Shown: positions 44,899-56,241, numbered from the stretch's first letter. The stretch is DNA of 64,000 bases from CAVTPD01 sp963736575 (GCA_963736575.1 CAVTPD010000003.1:992001-1056000); one strand, 5' to 3'. The notes: generated by a model from the letters alone, not told the origin. Program-made: numbers and translations.

Positions 44899-44911
44899 AA
44901 CGCTTTCCCTT

Positions 44912-46759
44912 CTAATTTACCTGCTGCATTAAGTTAAACTTTTTATATAGTCCATCCAACGCCATAAGATCTGTATGAGTTCCTTGCTCTACAATTTGCC
45001 CTTCTTGTAATACAACAATATGGTCTGCGTCCTGAATGGTACTTAATCTATGTGCAATTACAATACTGGTTCTGTTTTTCATTAATTTAAACAAGGCTTC
45101 TTGTACCAGTTTTTCGGATTCTGAATCTAGTGCCGAAGTAGCTTCGTCTAACAATAATATTGGTGGGTTTTTTAATACGGCTCTGGCAATAGTTAAACGC
45201 TGTCTTTGTCCACCGGAAAGTTTCATGCCACGGTCACCAATAGAAGTATGATAGCCGTTTTCTAATTTAACAATGTATTCATGTGCATTAGCAATTTTAG
45301 CGGCTTCAATCACTTGTTCTTCGGTAACTTCTAAACCAAAGGCAATGTTATTAAAAACGGTGTCATTAAATAAAATGGCTTCTTGTGTTACAATCCCCAT
45401 TTGATCCCTAACACTTTCCATTTCTAAATCTCTAAGATCCATCCCGTCTATTAAAACACTACCATTTATTGGATCATGAAAACGTGGGATTAAATCTATC
45501 ATAGTGGATTTACCACCACCAGAAGGGCCTACCAGCGCAACTGTTTTACCTTTTGGTACTGTTAAACTAACGCCCTTAAGTACCATTTGATTATTCTCTT
45601 GATATCTGAATTGAATATCTTTGAACTCTATTGAATCTTTGAATTCGGTTAATTTTTTAGCATTTGGTTTATTCTGAATGGTTATCTCTTCGTCTAAAAG
45701 AATAAAAATTCTTTCTGCTGAAGACAATCCTCTTTGAATACCGCTGGCAGCACTAGACATTGATTTTAGAGGGTTAAGTAAAATACCAAATACCGAAATA
45801 AAGGCTATAAATTCTGAAGCGGTTAAAGAATCACCGCCGGTAGTTCCTTCTAAATTGTCAATAATTTTAAACCCACCAACAATTAAGATGACGCACAGCA
45901 CAATACCGCCCATTACTTGGGAAGTAGGAGATGCTAATTCTCTTAAATTTGTGATAGATCTAAGCAGTTTTTCATAATGCTTATTTGACTTAGCAAATTT
46001 ACTGTATATGTATTTTGTTGCGTTAAAGCCACGTATAATTCTTAAGCCTGAAATAGCTTCATCAATTATAGAAAGCAATTCCCCTAAGGTGCCTTGGCTT
46101 CTGTCCGATACTTTTTTAAGTTTTTTGGTTAAGCGTTCAATAACAAAACCGGAAACCGGAAGAAAGATTAATGTAAACAGTGTTAAGCCAGCATCTACTT
46201 TAAATAAGAATATAAAGATGAAAATAATTTGAATTGGGTCTCTAATTATAAAGGTTAATGCCCCAGAAATAGAGTTTTCAATTTCATAAACATCATTGGT
46301 TAATTTAGAGATTATATCTCCTTTTTTTTGATTGCTGAAAAAAGCAAGCTGCAGGTTTAGGATTTTTTTGTATAGGTCTTTTCTAATTTTGTAAACTACT
46401 TTTGCCTTTACATTTCCTAAAATTCTTTGGCCTAAATAATGCCCAAAATTATGTAAGAAAACGGAAGTAATAGTTAACACACAAACACCTACTAGTGCTG
46501 CTTTTTTACCGTGTTCTACAATAATATTTCCTATAAAATAATTAAAGTAGTCAACAAAATATTGAAGATTGGGCTCAAATTCTGGTTTTTCGATAACAGC
46601 ATCAAAGGTTCCTGTACCAAACAATAGATCTAGTAAAGGAATAATTAATGAGAAATTAATAACCCCAAAAAGGGAGTATGTAACAGCCGCGCCAAGATAT
46701 TGAGGGACAAAACTTGAAAGCGGTCTAACGTACAAAAGTAATCGTCTGTAGTTTTTCAT
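44912..46759 (-). CDS. MsbA-like ABC exporter (membrane domain fused to ATPase)
   Basis: The start at 46759 (MKNYRRLLLYVRPL, 615 residues) avoids overlap with the upstream gene and lies just after a promoter element. Six membrane segments (about 15-330) are followed by the ATPase: Walker A GPSGGGKST, Q loop VTQEAILF, signature LSGGQRQR, Walker B ILLLDEATSALD and the H loop IAHRLSTI. The placement before gmhA suggests transport of lipid A or another glycolipid, as with MsbA, though multidrug export cannot be excluded. Confidence 0.9.
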   Translation of the reverse strand: MKNYRRLLLYVRPLSSFVPQYLGAAVTYSLFGVINFSLIIPLLDLLFGTGTFDAVIEKPEFEPNLQYFVDYFNYFIGNIIVEHGKKAALVGVCVLTITSVFLHNFGHYLGQRILGNVKAKVVYKIRKDLYKKILNLQLAFFSNQKKGDIISKLTNDVYEIENSISGALTFIIRDPIQIIFIFIFLFKVDAGLTLFTLIFLPVSGFVIERLTKKLKKVSDRSQGTLGELLSIIDEAISGLRIIRGFNATKYIYSKFAKSNKHYEKLLRSITNLRELASPTSQVMGGIVLCVILIVGGFKIIDNLEGTTGGDSLTASEFIAFISVFGILLNPLKSMSSAASGIQRGLSSAERIFILLDEEITIQNKPNAKKLTEFKDSIEFKDIQFRYQENNQMVLKGVSLTVPKGKTVALVGPSGGGKSTMIDLIPRFHDPINGSVLIDGMDLRDLEMESVRDQMGIVTQEAILFNDTVFNNIAFGLEVTEEQVIEAAKIANAHEYIVKLENGYHTSIGDRGMKLSGGQRQRLTIARAVLKNPPILLLDEATSALDSESEKLVQEALFKLMKNRTSIVIAHRLSTIQDADHIVVLQEGQIVEQGTHTDLMALDGLYKKFNLMQQVN

Positions 46760-46766
46760 GCGGGGG

Positions 46767-46774
46767 CAAAGATA
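46767..46774 (-). promoter_or_regulatory. -7 promoter element of the ABC exporter gene
   Basis: TATCTTTG on the minus strand is an exact TANNTTTG match ending 7 bases before the ATG at 46759. The transcript would have almost no leader. Confidence 0.5.
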
Positions 46775-46782
46775 CGTCTTTT

Positions 46783-48471
46783 TTAGAAATCGGCGAGCCT
46801 TTGTCCTATATTCCAACGAAGGCCCAAAGTTGCCATTGTAGTTTCTGTATTAAGGTAATCCACCGGATTAACTTCTTTTCTAATTATACCGGTGAAGTCA
46901 ATAAACATATTGTTCTTCAATAAGTAGGAAACTGTCAAATTAAGGTAAGCAATTTTAGACTTAAAACCCTGTCCTATTTCATTACCGTATTCATTTTCTC
47001 TTGTAACATTCGGTTTTAGAATGTCTTGTCCAAAGTTGGTTCCTAAAGTATCGTAACCAACTTCAGAATAAATTATTTTACCCGTGCAATACAAACGATT
47101 AATAGGCTGAACTTTTAAAATTGCCAAAACCTCTCTGAAATTAGCCCCATAAGGATGCGCTAAAGGTTGGTTAAAGTTACTGTAGGAAGAAGAGCTGTTA
47201 GTATGAGAATAAGTATACGGACGTACTGTATTCATCTCTACTTGTAAGTCTACATTATTTAGACCAAAAACATCTATATATTTAAAGCCTGCTTGCCAGC
47301 CGTATTTATTGGCCCACCAGCCTGTATTGTCTTTAATTTGATCAAACTTAAATTCATCCAATACTAACTGCCCATACAAAGAGATCTTTCTAAATAGATT
47401 CCATTTAAAGTCCATTCCTAATATAGCGTTACCATTACTACCTAAATTTTGTTCTACAGAACGGTAAAAGATTATAGGGTTTAAATAATTAAAATTAAAA
47501 GGGGCTGTAGTAGAAGAATCTCCGTTACTATTGGTAACAGCTTCAAACAAACCCAAATTAAAATTTTTAGTTATGTCTATACTTAAGTGGTGTAAAGCCT
47601 GAAACTTTTGAGGATAAGCAGAAGACATGGGGACTCCTTTTCCATTTGCATAAACATCACTCACCATGGTTGAATATAAGAGCGTGTATTTTATTTTCCA
47701 GATTTGTGTCTGAATCTTAAGAAAAGGATTGTTTCCAGAATAATCGGACAAGATTAAAGAACGGTAACCATTACCAATAAAGTTTTTATCGTGCCCAAGA
47801 GTGGCATTAATGTGCTTAGTTAAATTAAAAGAAACATATCCTCTAGCGGTTAAAAAATCGTAACCATCACCTTTAAACTCTTTCCAAAAGTTTTCTCCGG
47901 GTACAGCAGACGCAGAATTTCTATATACTTGGTTGTCTACATAATTGGGAAAAAAAATCTGATTATCGGCCATGTATGTATAAAAGGCCACTTTATTGTC
48001 AATTTTACCCCGAAGCTCAATACCACGGGTGTTAAAAAAGACTTTTTCTCCATCATGAAATTCTCTACCACCAGATAAGTACAAAACAGGGTTTACGTGT
48101 AAATCAAAGCTCTCTTCTTGTGCGTGGTAAAGATCACTTTTCTTGCTATAAAATTTTTTTAGAATTGCTTTCTTAGAATCTCCTAGACTAGAATCATTAT
48201 ATTCTTCCCAATAATTCTCTTTAAACACTAACATATTAAATTCGTCTATAGAATTGACTTTAGCAGAAGAGTCTTGTTCTATAGAAGTGATGAGTTGGGC
48301 AACATTTTCGGAACTATAGGGCTTAAAGGCAGTCATTAAACCATTGCCGCCATTTTTTATTTCTATTCGATCAATCTGATGATAAACATCTCTATCATAA
48401 GGTAAAAAGGCACTTTGGGCCATGCTAAAAAAGCCCGAAAGCAGAAAAACTATAGTAAGATTCAGTTTCAT
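46783..48471 (-). CDS. Outer-membrane beta-barrel, Wzi/RemB-like
   Basis: The 562-residue protein has a signal peptide (MKLNLTIVFLLSGFFSMAQS), an N-terminal periplasmic helical part (LPYDRDVYHQIDRIEIKNGG) and a beta-barrel with alternate aromatic strands such as NKVAFYTYMADNQIFFPNY and GHDKNFIGNGYRSL; it ends in LRWNIGQRLADF. The layout resembles the capsule-assembly Wzi proteins and the gliding-motility protein RemB, which are related in Bacteroidota. It is divergent from the deacetylase gene and lies upstream of the ABC exporter gene. Confidence 0.7.
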   Translation of the reverse strand: MKLNLTIVFLLSGFFSMAQSAFLPYDRDVYHQIDRIEIKNGGNGLMTAFKPYSSENVAQLITSIEQDSSAKVNSIDEFNMLVFKENYWEEYNDSSLGDSKKAILKKFYSKKSDLYHAQEESFDLHVNPVLYLSGGREFHDGEKVFFNTRGIELRGKIDNKVAFYTYMADNQIFFPNYVDNQVYRNSASAVPGENFWKEFKGDGYDFLTARGYVSFNLTKHINATLGHDKNFIGNGYRSLILSDYSGNNPFLKIQTQIWKIKYTLLYSTMVSDVYANGKGVPMSSAYPQKFQALHHLSIDITKNFNLGLFEAVTNSNGDSSTTAPFNFNYLNPIIFYRSVEQNLGSNGNAILGMDFKWNLFRKISLYGQLVLDEFKFDQIKDNTGWWANKYGWQAGFKYIDVFGLNNVDLQVEMNTVRPYTYSHTNSSSSYSNFNQPLAHPYGANFREVLAILKVQPINRLYCTGKIIYSEVGYDTLGTNFGQDILKPNVTRENEYGNEIGQGFKSKIAYLNLTVSYLLKNNMFIDFTGIIRKEVNPVDYLNTETTMATLGLRWNIGQRLADF

Positions 48472-48543
48472 TACTGTAAGATTTACGCTGCAATATTATC
48501 ATTTTTTTATAGCTTTAACTTGTTTGTAACTAACAGTATTTGC

Positions 48544-49846
48544 ATGATCGTAATTTTTACAAGAAATAAATCGGCGCGTTTTAACTATGTGTGTCGTGTT
48601 TTATTTTCCATTGTTTTAGATATTCCTTTTAAGATCTATACCAATATAGAAGACTTTAAAAAGTGCAATGCTCCTAAGATTAATTATTCATCGGAAGAAA
48701 TTACAGATTGTTTTCAAATACTACCAGACGGGGAAATTTTTACTGAAGAAGATCTTCAGTACAGACATATTCATGTAAAAAAAGAAGGAAGCAAAACGTA
48801 TCTTTTTGCTAACAATCCTTCTTTAGATTTTCCTTTCGATGTTTTTTCCTCCTCCTTTTGGTTAGTGACACGTTACGAAGAATATTTAAACGCAAGTAAA
48901 GACAAACATCAACGGTTTAGAGCCTCTAAATCATTAGCATACAGAGGAAGACTTCTTAAAAAATCCATTAATTAATCTTCATGCTTTTATGCTTTATGAG
49001 CTATTACAGAAAAAGTGGCCTTCTGTTAATAGAAAAAACAAAATTTATAACGTATACCCAACAATTGATATAGATAATGCATATGCTTTTTTAAACAAAG
49101 GTATTATTAGAACCGTAGGAAGTCTATTTATAAGACTGGTTAAATTTAAATGGAAAGAGCTTTTGTATCAATTAAGAGTTCTCACCGGTTTTTCCTCAGA
49201 CCCTTATGATACCTATTCGTATTTAGATTTGGTTTGTGAAAAATATGGTAAAAAACCTAAGTATTTTTTTCTTTTAGGGGATTACGGGAAGTACGATAAA
49301 AATCTTCCTTACGATAATAAAGAATACGTTTCATTAATTCAGAAGATAAACGAAAAGCATTCTGTAGGGATTCACCCATCTTATGGAGCCGATAATGCTC
49401 TTCAGCTGAAAAGAGAAATATTACGTCTAGAAGAAGTTATCTCTAAAAAAATAGAAATAAGCCGGCACCACTATATACGTATTAAACTACCAGACACTTA
49501 TCAAGATTTAATTGATAATGGCATCCAACACGATTATTCAATGGGTTACCCTACCAAAATTGGGTTTAGAGCAAGTATAGCAACGCCTTATCCTTTTTTT
49601 AATCTTCACACGAATGAGGAAACTGCATTAATGATTCATCCTTTTTTTATGATGGATACTACATTAATAAAGTATAAAAGAATTAAAAAGGAAAAAGTTA
49701 CAGCTTATCTAAAACCTATATTTGATGAAATAAAGGAAATAGAAGGAGATGTTGGTTTTATTTTTCATAACGAATCCCCAGGAGGATGGAAACATTGGAA
49801 GAATTGGTCAACTTTGTTTGAAGACGTTATGAACTTAAGTAAATAG
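48544..49846 (+). pseudogene. Polysaccharide deacetylase family protein, interrupted by a +1 frameshift
   Basis: An N-terminal part (MIVIFTRNKSARFNYV to YRGRLLKK) and a deacetylase part from 48989 (YNVYPTIDIDNAYAF, HSVGIHPSYGAD, HHYIRIKLPDTY, MIHPFFMMD) are in different frames. Removing one A from the run of six at 48958-48963 joins them through LLKNPLINLHAFMLYEL into one chain of 433 residues, normal for this Bacteroidota family. The NodB-fold metal residues D-D and H-x-H-like positions lie in the second part. It precedes a FemAB-like gene and probably acts on a surface glycan. Confidence 0.8.
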
Positions 49847-50713
49847 TTGCGCCAATTAATCTCTAATAAAGACATTGATAAAAAACAGTGGGATAATGTA
49901 GTATTGCATTCATCACAAGGTCAAATCTACGCCTTAAGCAGCTATTTAGATATATTTTTCCCTAAATGGAAAGGCTTAATATGGCAGAACAAAGCAGGTA
50001 AGTATTTAGCGGTTGCGCCAATTTTCGAAAAAAACTTTTTCTTTTTTAAAACATGCGCTCAACCTTCTTTTATTCAACAAAGTGGTGTTTATTGTTTGCC
50101 AGAAATAGAACAAACACCTTATTTACAAACGTTGATAGACTTCCTAAGCAAAAAGTATTTTAAACTTAATTACAGTTTAAATGTTACTAATTCCGAAACA
50201 GAAATAAACGCTTCTACATCAAATAGAACAAACTATATATTATCTATACAAGAATTTTCGGTAAGTCAATTAAACTCTAATAGAAAAAGGGAGCTAAAAA
50301 AAACATACAAACAAAACTTGTTCTTTAAGGAAAGTGAAAAAAAGGAGTTTTCAAAAGATCAATTTTTACATTATTGTTCAAAATTAAAATCTATAAAACC
50401 GAAACATCTAGACAAAATCAATCGGTTAGCTAAATCTAGCTTAGCTAGGGTTTTTGAAATTATGGATGAACAAAATGTGGTTTTATCTAAAGTTTTGGTG
50501 GGCGAGTTTAAAAATAAGATATATTATTTAGTCCCTGTTAATTATAATACTTTACAAAAAGGGATTTCTACAAGAATGATAATAGAACTGATTGGTTATT
50601 ATTTTGACAAGAAAAAAATAATGGATTTTGAAGGTGGTACGGTAAAAAACATGGCACAATTTTATCAAGGATTTTGTTCAGAATCACAAACGTATAAAGT
50701 AATAAGCAAGTAA
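49847..50713 (+). CDS. FemAB/GNAT-like acyltransferase family protein
   Basis: The 288-residue protein starts at a TTG directly after the deacetylase stop. It has an N-terminal GNAT-fold part with QWDNVVLHSSQGQIYALSSYLD, SNRKRELKKTYKQ and, at the C-terminus, YDFEGGTVKNMAQFYQGF-like MDFEGGTVKNMAQFYQGF. This last motif marks FemAB-related GNAT proteins that build exopolysaccharide or peptidoglycan. No membrane segment. The tight link to the deacetylase suggests joint action on a surface polymer. Confidence 0.7.
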   Translation: MRQLISNKDIDKKQWDNVVLHSSQGQIYALSSYLDIFFPKWKGLIWQNKAGKYLAVAPIFEKNFFFFKTCAQPSFIQQSGVYCLPEIEQTPYLQTLIDFLSKKYFKLNYSLNVTNSETEINASTSNRTNYILSIQEFSVSQLNSNRKRELKKTYKQNLFFKESEKKEFSKDQFLHYCSKLKSIKPKHLDKINRLAKSSLARVFEIMDEQNVVLSKVLVGEFKNKIYYLVPVNYNTLQKGISTRMIIELIGYYFDKKKIMDFEGGTVKNMAQFYQGFCSESQTYKVISK

Positions 50714-50816
50714 AAACGCTTTAAAGTAAAATTGAACAGTAAGTAAAAAGTGATTTTTTTTAACTAATTTCTACCCTGTTTTAGAACATGGTAGAAATAA
50801 AACAAATTAGTAATCA

Positions 50817-51833
50817 ATGGGCTGGATTGAAATAGCAGAATTAATAGGTGGGCTTGTATTGCTGGTTTTGGGTGGTGATTGGTTAGTTAGAGGAGCTACT
50901 AGCATTGCTTATAGTATCCAGATTTCTCCATTGGTTGTAGGCCTAACTGTAGTTGCTTTTGGTACATCTGCACCAGAATTAATCATTAGTTTACAATCTG
51001 CTTTTAATAACGCTTCAGACATTGCCATGGGTAATGTGGTAGGCTCAAACATCTGTAACCTAGCTTTAGTATTGGGAATTACAGCTATGTTTTATCCCAT
51101 TAAAATTTCAGACAATAGTATTAAAGTAGACTGGCTAATGGCCATGGGTAGTGCTTTGCTGCTTTACTTCTTTGTTTCAAGAGATTTTACTGTAAATCAG
51201 TTTGAAGGAGTAATTTTAATATTAATTGTAATTATCTATACCTACTTCCAGATAGAAATGTCTAGAAAAGAAACTATAGGTAAACTTAAATCTAAAGGGG
51301 AAAATCTTTCTTTAAAGGAAATTGATGCTCTTGCTGTTGATGAAGAAGTGCCCGATGTTAGAGGAAACGCTTTAGTTAAAGAAATAGGCTTTTTAGTATT
51401 AGGGTGTGTTGCTTTGTTTTTTGGTGCTCAGTGGTTTGTAGCTGGCGCAATTAGTACTGCCGAATATTTTAATGTAGAAAGAGCGGTTATTGGATTAACG
51501 GTTGTAGCTATTGGTACCAGCTTACCAGAATTAGTGACATCTGCTGTAGCGGCGTTTCAAAAAAATACAGACCTTGCTATTGGTAACTTATTAGGTTCTT
51601 GCATATTTAACATTCTATCTATTCTTGGCTTTACTAGTATTGTGCATGTTATTGGCGTAGACCCAGAAGTAATTCAAGTAGATATGCTTTGGATGATGGG
51701 CGTTACGTTTGTTACCCTCCCATTAATGTTGTTGCGCAAAAAAATTGGCAAAGGCGAAGGCGCTATCTTGCTTCTTGTATATGTGCTTTACATATACAAT
51801 CTACTACAAAGAGGAGTTGACCTTCCTCTATAA
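50817..51833 (+). CDS. Calcium/sodium antiporter, CaCA family
   Basis: The 338-residue inner-membrane protein has about ten membrane segments in two halves, each with an alpha repeat: VVAFGTSAPELIISLQSA...NVVGSNICN and VVAIGTSLPELVTSAVAA...NLLGSCIFN. These G-T-S-x-P-E and G-S-x-x-x-N motifs bind the exchanged cations. A charged cytoplasmic loop lies between them. It is of the YrbG type. Ca2+ or Na+ selectivity cannot be stated from sequence. Confidence 0.92.
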   Translation: MGWIEIAELIGGLVLLVLGGDWLVRGATSIAYSIQISPLVVGLTVVAFGTSAPELIISLQSAFNNASDIAMGNVVGSNICNLALVLGITAMFYPIKISDNSIKVDWLMAMGSALLLYFFVSRDFTVNQFEGVILILIVIIYTYFQIEMSRKETIGKLKSKGENLSLKEIDALAVDEEVPDVRGNALVKEIGFLVLGCVALFFGAQWFVAGAISTAEYFNVERAVIGLTVVAIGTSLPELVTSAVAAFQKNTDLAIGNLLGSCIFNILSILGFTSIVHVIGVDPEVIQVDMLWMMGVTFVTLPLMLLRKKIGKGEGAILLLVYVLYIYNLLQRGVDLPL

Positions 51834-51877
51834 GAAATCTATCACTTGTACGTTATTCTAATAAAGGAGGAACTGTA

Positions 51878-52336
51878 ATGGAGGCTGCTCTAAAATATTT
51901 TGCTATATTTTTTAGTAGTATGTTCAAATTTGTGGCTGGTCCTATAATTGGCGGAGCTAACGAATTCCATTTTTTAATTACTGCCCTATTTACAGCCTTA
52001 GGGATGATGGCTTCTGTTATCATTTTTTCATTTATTGGAGAAAAAGTAAAAGAATACTGGCACAACAGAAGGTTAAGAAAAAATAAAAAAATAGTCCCTA
52101 AAAGAAGACACAGAAGAATTCTTCAGGTTTGGAATAAATTTGGCATTGTTGGTCTTTCTTTAATGACGCCAGTTTTACTTACCCCAATTGGCGGCACTTT
52201 AATTGCGGTAACTTTAGGTGTTTCTAAACCAAAAATTATTCTACACATGTCCTATAGCGCTGCTATCTGGGCTATAATAATAAGCTTAGCCGTTGTTTTA
52301 TTGAAAAATGGCGCGCATAGCTTAATGACTCCTTAA
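51878..52336 (+). CDS. Small membrane protein, possible small multidrug-export family
   Basis: The 152-residue protein has three or four membrane segments separated by a very basic loop (HNRRLRKNKKIVPKRRHRR), then VWNKFGIVGLSLMTPVLLTPIGGTLIAV and a final hydrophobic segment. The TPVLLTPIGG turn resembles the putative small multidrug export family. The match is by outline only. The start is supported by a strong AAAGGAGG Shine-Dalgarno at 51863-51871. It follows the exchanger gene. Confidence 0.6.
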   Translation: MEAALKYFAIFFSSMFKFVAGPIIGGANEFHFLITALFTALGMMASVIIFSFIGEKVKEYWHNRRLRKNKKIVPKRRHRRILQVWNKFGIVGLSLMTPVLLTPIGGTLIAVTLGVSKPKIILHMSYSAAIWAIIISLAVVLLKNGAHSLMTP

Positions 52337-52486
52337 CATAAAAATCCTTTCTTTTCCACAATTAATTTTCCATCTTTGCGAAACTTAAAACAGGGTCTAT
52401 TTAGACTTTTATTGAGAAATACATCTGCATTCTTTTTGTTTCAGTTATTTAGAAGCTTTAGTAGGATCAATAATTAGTTTTATATA

Positions 52487-52825
52487 ATGCAAAAACGCGT
52501 ATTACATATTATCTCTTTTGTACTTGTTCTCTTTGTTCTTTCAGGAACAGGGATTTCTTCTTTCTGTCAATCAACAGAAATTAAGAAAGAAAAATCTATT
52601 GAAAAGGAACAGGAAACTAGTGCACCAGAAACACAAACACTTTCAGTTAGAGATTATGTAACGTTTGGTAATGTTCATTTTGAGATTACCGGGCCTAATC
52701 TTTTTATTTTTTCAGTAGGTGATCAACACCAAAAGGTCCCTTTTACTCTTAAAAACCAAATTGAAACCTTTACAAGCTATTTAGATTTATTGTTTTCTTA
52801 CTATATAGTAAAACAAGCCCCCTAA
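52487..52825 (+). CDS. Hypothetical small exported protein
   Basis: I do not recognise this family. The 112-residue product has a signal peptide (MQKRVLHIISFVLVLFVLSGTGISSFCQ), a polar linker (KKEKSIEKEQETS) and a short beta-rich domain with RDYVTFGNVHFEITGPNLFIF. A CATCTTTG element at 52371, close to TANNTTTG, lies upstream. It precedes secDF by 57 bases and may be cotranscribed with it. Confidence 0.5.
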   Translation: MQKRVLHIISFVLVLFVLSGTGISSFCQSTEIKKEKSIEKEQETSAPETQTLSVRDYVTFGNVHFEITGPNLFIFSVGDQHQKVPFTLKNQIETFTSYLDLLFSYYIVKQAP

Positions 52826-52882
52826 CGATTTTTCACCTTCGTTTTCAATAATTCCAATTTTATAATTCAGTTTAATTAAATC

Positions 52883-55800
52883 ATGAGAAATAAAACTTCC
52901 ATTTTAGTTTTAACAGTGGTGATTACCGCCATTTGTTTATTCTATCTCTCTTTTTCTATAGTTTCTAGAGGGATTAATAAAGACATGTTGTCTTATGCAG
53001 AACAACAGGCAAAAGCAGCAACGGCTTCAGATAGTAAATTAGATTACAGTTTAGAGTATAAAAATGCAGTTAAACAGTACAGAGATTCTATTTGGAACAA
53101 AGAAGTATACTTAGGTTACACATACAAAGAGGTTAAAAACTTTGAATTAAACTTAGGTCTAGATTTACAAGGTGGTATTCATATTACTTTAATTGTTTCT
53201 CCCGAAGAAATTATTAAAGCCATGTCTGGTAATAACCAAGACCCAGAATTCTTAGCCAGTATTTCAGAAGCCAAACAACTTCAAAAAACGCAACAAGAAA
53301 AGTTTACTACTTTATTTTACGATTCTTGGACAGAAAGAAAAGGTGAAGGTAAACTTTGGGAAGCTTTTTTAACATCAGACAATCAGTCTAAAATATCTTC
53401 TAAATCTACAGACAAAGAAATTTTAGATATTCTTAATGAAGAACTAGACGATGCTATTGACAGAACAATGATTGTTCTTCGTTCTAGAATTGACAAGTTT
53501 GGTGCAACACAGCCAATCATACAAGCGGTAAAATCTACAGGTAGAATTGAAATTCAATTACCGGGTGTAGATGATGAAGAAAGAATTATAAACCAAGTTA
53601 AAGCAGTTGCTAAACTTGAATTCTTAGAAGTATGGACGCCACAAGAAATCTCTCCGTATTACCAAGCGGTTAATGACTATTTAGTAAGCATTAAAGATAT
53701 TGAAGAAGTTGATGGTGAAGAACAGATTGAAGAATCTGAAAAGGTAGTTCCTTCGGCAGCCTCTGCAGATCTTTTTGCTGACGACACTACTGAAGAAACT
53801 AACGAAAAAGAAGTTGCTGCTGATTCTACAGAAGAAAACGATGGCTTATTTGCGAATAACCAAGATACATCTGAAGAGAAAACGGATACCATTCAGCAAA
53901 ACACACAATTCCCAATTACAGAATACTTTACATTAAGCCAATATGGTTTATATGCTAAAGCTGCTGATTACGATAAAATAGAAGCTTTAATGAACAACCC
54001 AGATGTTGAAGACATTCTGCCTTCTAACATGAAATTACTTTGGGGTGTACAATCTAAAGATGCAGACGAAGAAGGAATTGTTCCAGTTTATTTCGTTAAA
54101 AAATCTGAAAACGGTGAAGCGCCATTAACAGGTGAAGTTATTGTAGATGCTCGTCAGGATTATGACTCTAGAGGTCAAGTGGCTGTATCTATGCAAATGA
54201 ATGTACAAGGAGCTAAAGCATGGGAAAGATTAACTGAGGCCAACCAAAACAGACAAGTAGCAGTAGTTTTAGACAACATGGTTTTTTCTGCGCCAGTTGT
54301 TAACGAAGCCATTCCTAATGGTAACTCTTCCATCTCTGGTAATTTCTCTGTACAAGAAGCAGTTGATTTAGCCAACATCTTAAAAGCAGGTAAACTTCCG
54401 GCCCCTACAGAAATCGAAAGAATGGTAGTTGTGGGTCCTTCTTTGGGTAAAGAGTCTATTGATAGAGGTTTAATGAGTTTGGGTTTTGGATTTGGCTTTA
54501 GTAATTGTCTTTATGATGGCTTACTACAACAAAGGTGGTCTTGTTGCTAACTTGGCCTTGTTGTTCAATATCTTCTTTATTTTAGGTGTATTGTCTACGC
54601 CATCGTTTGGTACCACCTTAACGTTACCTGGTATTGCCGGTATTGTGTTAACCATTGGTATGTCAATTGATGCTAACGTTCTAATTTTCGAACGTATTCG
54701 GGAAGAATTAAATCTAGGTAAGCCAATGGCGGTAGCCATAAATAACGGTTACAGCAAAGCATTCTTAACTATTATTGACTCTAACGTAACTACATTTATT
54801 ACGGCGTTAATCCTTTCTATATTTGGTTCAGGCTTAGTAAAAGGGTTTGCCGTTACGTTAATGATTGGTATTGTATGTTCATTCTTTACAGCGGTATTCA
54901 TTACGCGTTTGTTTATTGAATATATGCTTGGTAAGAAACAAGACAAAAATATTTCATTCTCTACAAGTTTCTCTAAAGACTTATTTACTAATATTAATTT
55001 CGATTTTATTGGTAAAAGAAAAGCGGCTTACCTTTTCTCTGGGTCTTTAATTGCTGTTGGTATTATTACTATAGTTCTTCAAGGTGGTTTAAACCTAGGT
55101 GTTGCCTTTAAAGGTGGTCACCAGTATGTAGTTAAATTTGACCAAGAAGTAGTGGCCTCTAAGGTAGAATCGGATTTAAGAGCTGGTTTTGGTGAAGCGG
55201 GTATTCAGGTGAAAACATTTGACGGCGCAGACCAATTACAAATCACTACCAGCTACAGAGATTTTGTTTCTGAAGAAGACGACGTAGACGAAGCTGTAAA
55301 AGCAGCTTTAATGAAAGGTCTTGAACCATATAAAGATTTAAACCCACACGTTGTACAAACAATTGTTGTAGGGCCAACTATTGCAGATGATATTAAGGTA
55401 ACTTCAATCAACTCAATTTTGGTAGCTTTATTTGCCATCTTTATTTACATCTTCGCAAGATTTAGAAGATTCCAATTTGGTGTGGGTGCATTAGTGGCAT
55501 TATTCCACGATGTATTAATTGTAATTTCAGTATTCTCAATTTTACGATTAGTAGGTATTTCGTTTGAAATAGATGAAGTATTTATTGCTGCTTTGTTAAC
55601 CATAGTAGGTTACTCTATTAATGATACCGTGGTTGTATTTGACAGAGTACGTGAAAGTATTCAGGATAGAAAACTAGATTCTGGTTTAGGCCTAATCTTA
55701 AACGAAGCTTTAAATAGTACGTTAAGCCGTACCTTAATGACTTCATTAACTACCTTATTAGTGGTATTAATTTTATTAGTATTTGGTGGTGAGGCTTTAA

Positions 55801-55901
55801 GAGGATTCTCTTTCGCTTTATTCATTGGTATTTTAATTGGTACTTATTCTTCTGTATTTATAGCTACACCAATAGTGTTAGATACATTAAAGAAGAAATA
55901 A
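52883..55901 (+). pseudogene. secDF: Protein translocase SecDF fusion, interrupted by a +1 frameshift
   Basis: In Bacteroidota SecD and SecF are one protein of about 1000 residues. Here the SecD part reads LGLDLQGGIHITLIV, SRIDKFGATQPIIQ, an acidic insert (about 270-350) and GKLPAPTEIERMVVVGPSLGKESIDRG, then shifts frame inside a membrane segment. Removing one T from TTT at 54491-54493 gives MSLGFGLALVIVFMMAYYNKGG and runs on through NLALLFNIFFI, GMSIDANVLIFERIREEL and the SecF part (TIVGYSINDTVVVFDRVRE) to 55901, 1005 residues. The gene is essential in related bacteria, so a sequence error is likely. Confidence 0.9.
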
Positions 55902-55913
55902 TTATAATTTTCT

Positions 55914-55949
55914 ATGTTACGCAATCTTAGGATTGCGTAACATATTTTT
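55914..55949 (+). terminator. Strong terminator after secDF
   Basis: ATGTTACGCAATC and GATTGCGTAACAT form a perfect 13-bp stem around a 4-base TTAG loop, followed by ATTTTT. The following spacer to 56241 holds no clear gene. Confidence 0.92.
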
Positions 55950-56241
55950 CATATTGACTACTTTTTTTTAACTCATTCATCACTAGTCCTTAACATTCAG
56001 TTTAGCTTATCTTGATTTCTTTGTACTAAAGAAAAAATCATGGTAGCAATCAGTCAATCATATGTTTCTTTATCGGAATTTTTAGTATCGAAGTCCCATG
56101 TAAACTATGGAGTAACTTTTAATAAATTTCAATTTAAACTACTCTCTACTTTTACACTTTTGGTACTTTTTAACTTTAAAAGTTTTTTAAGTCCATTCCG
56201 TGGAATACTAAAATCTGAAAAAGCCGTTAAACAATCTTTCT

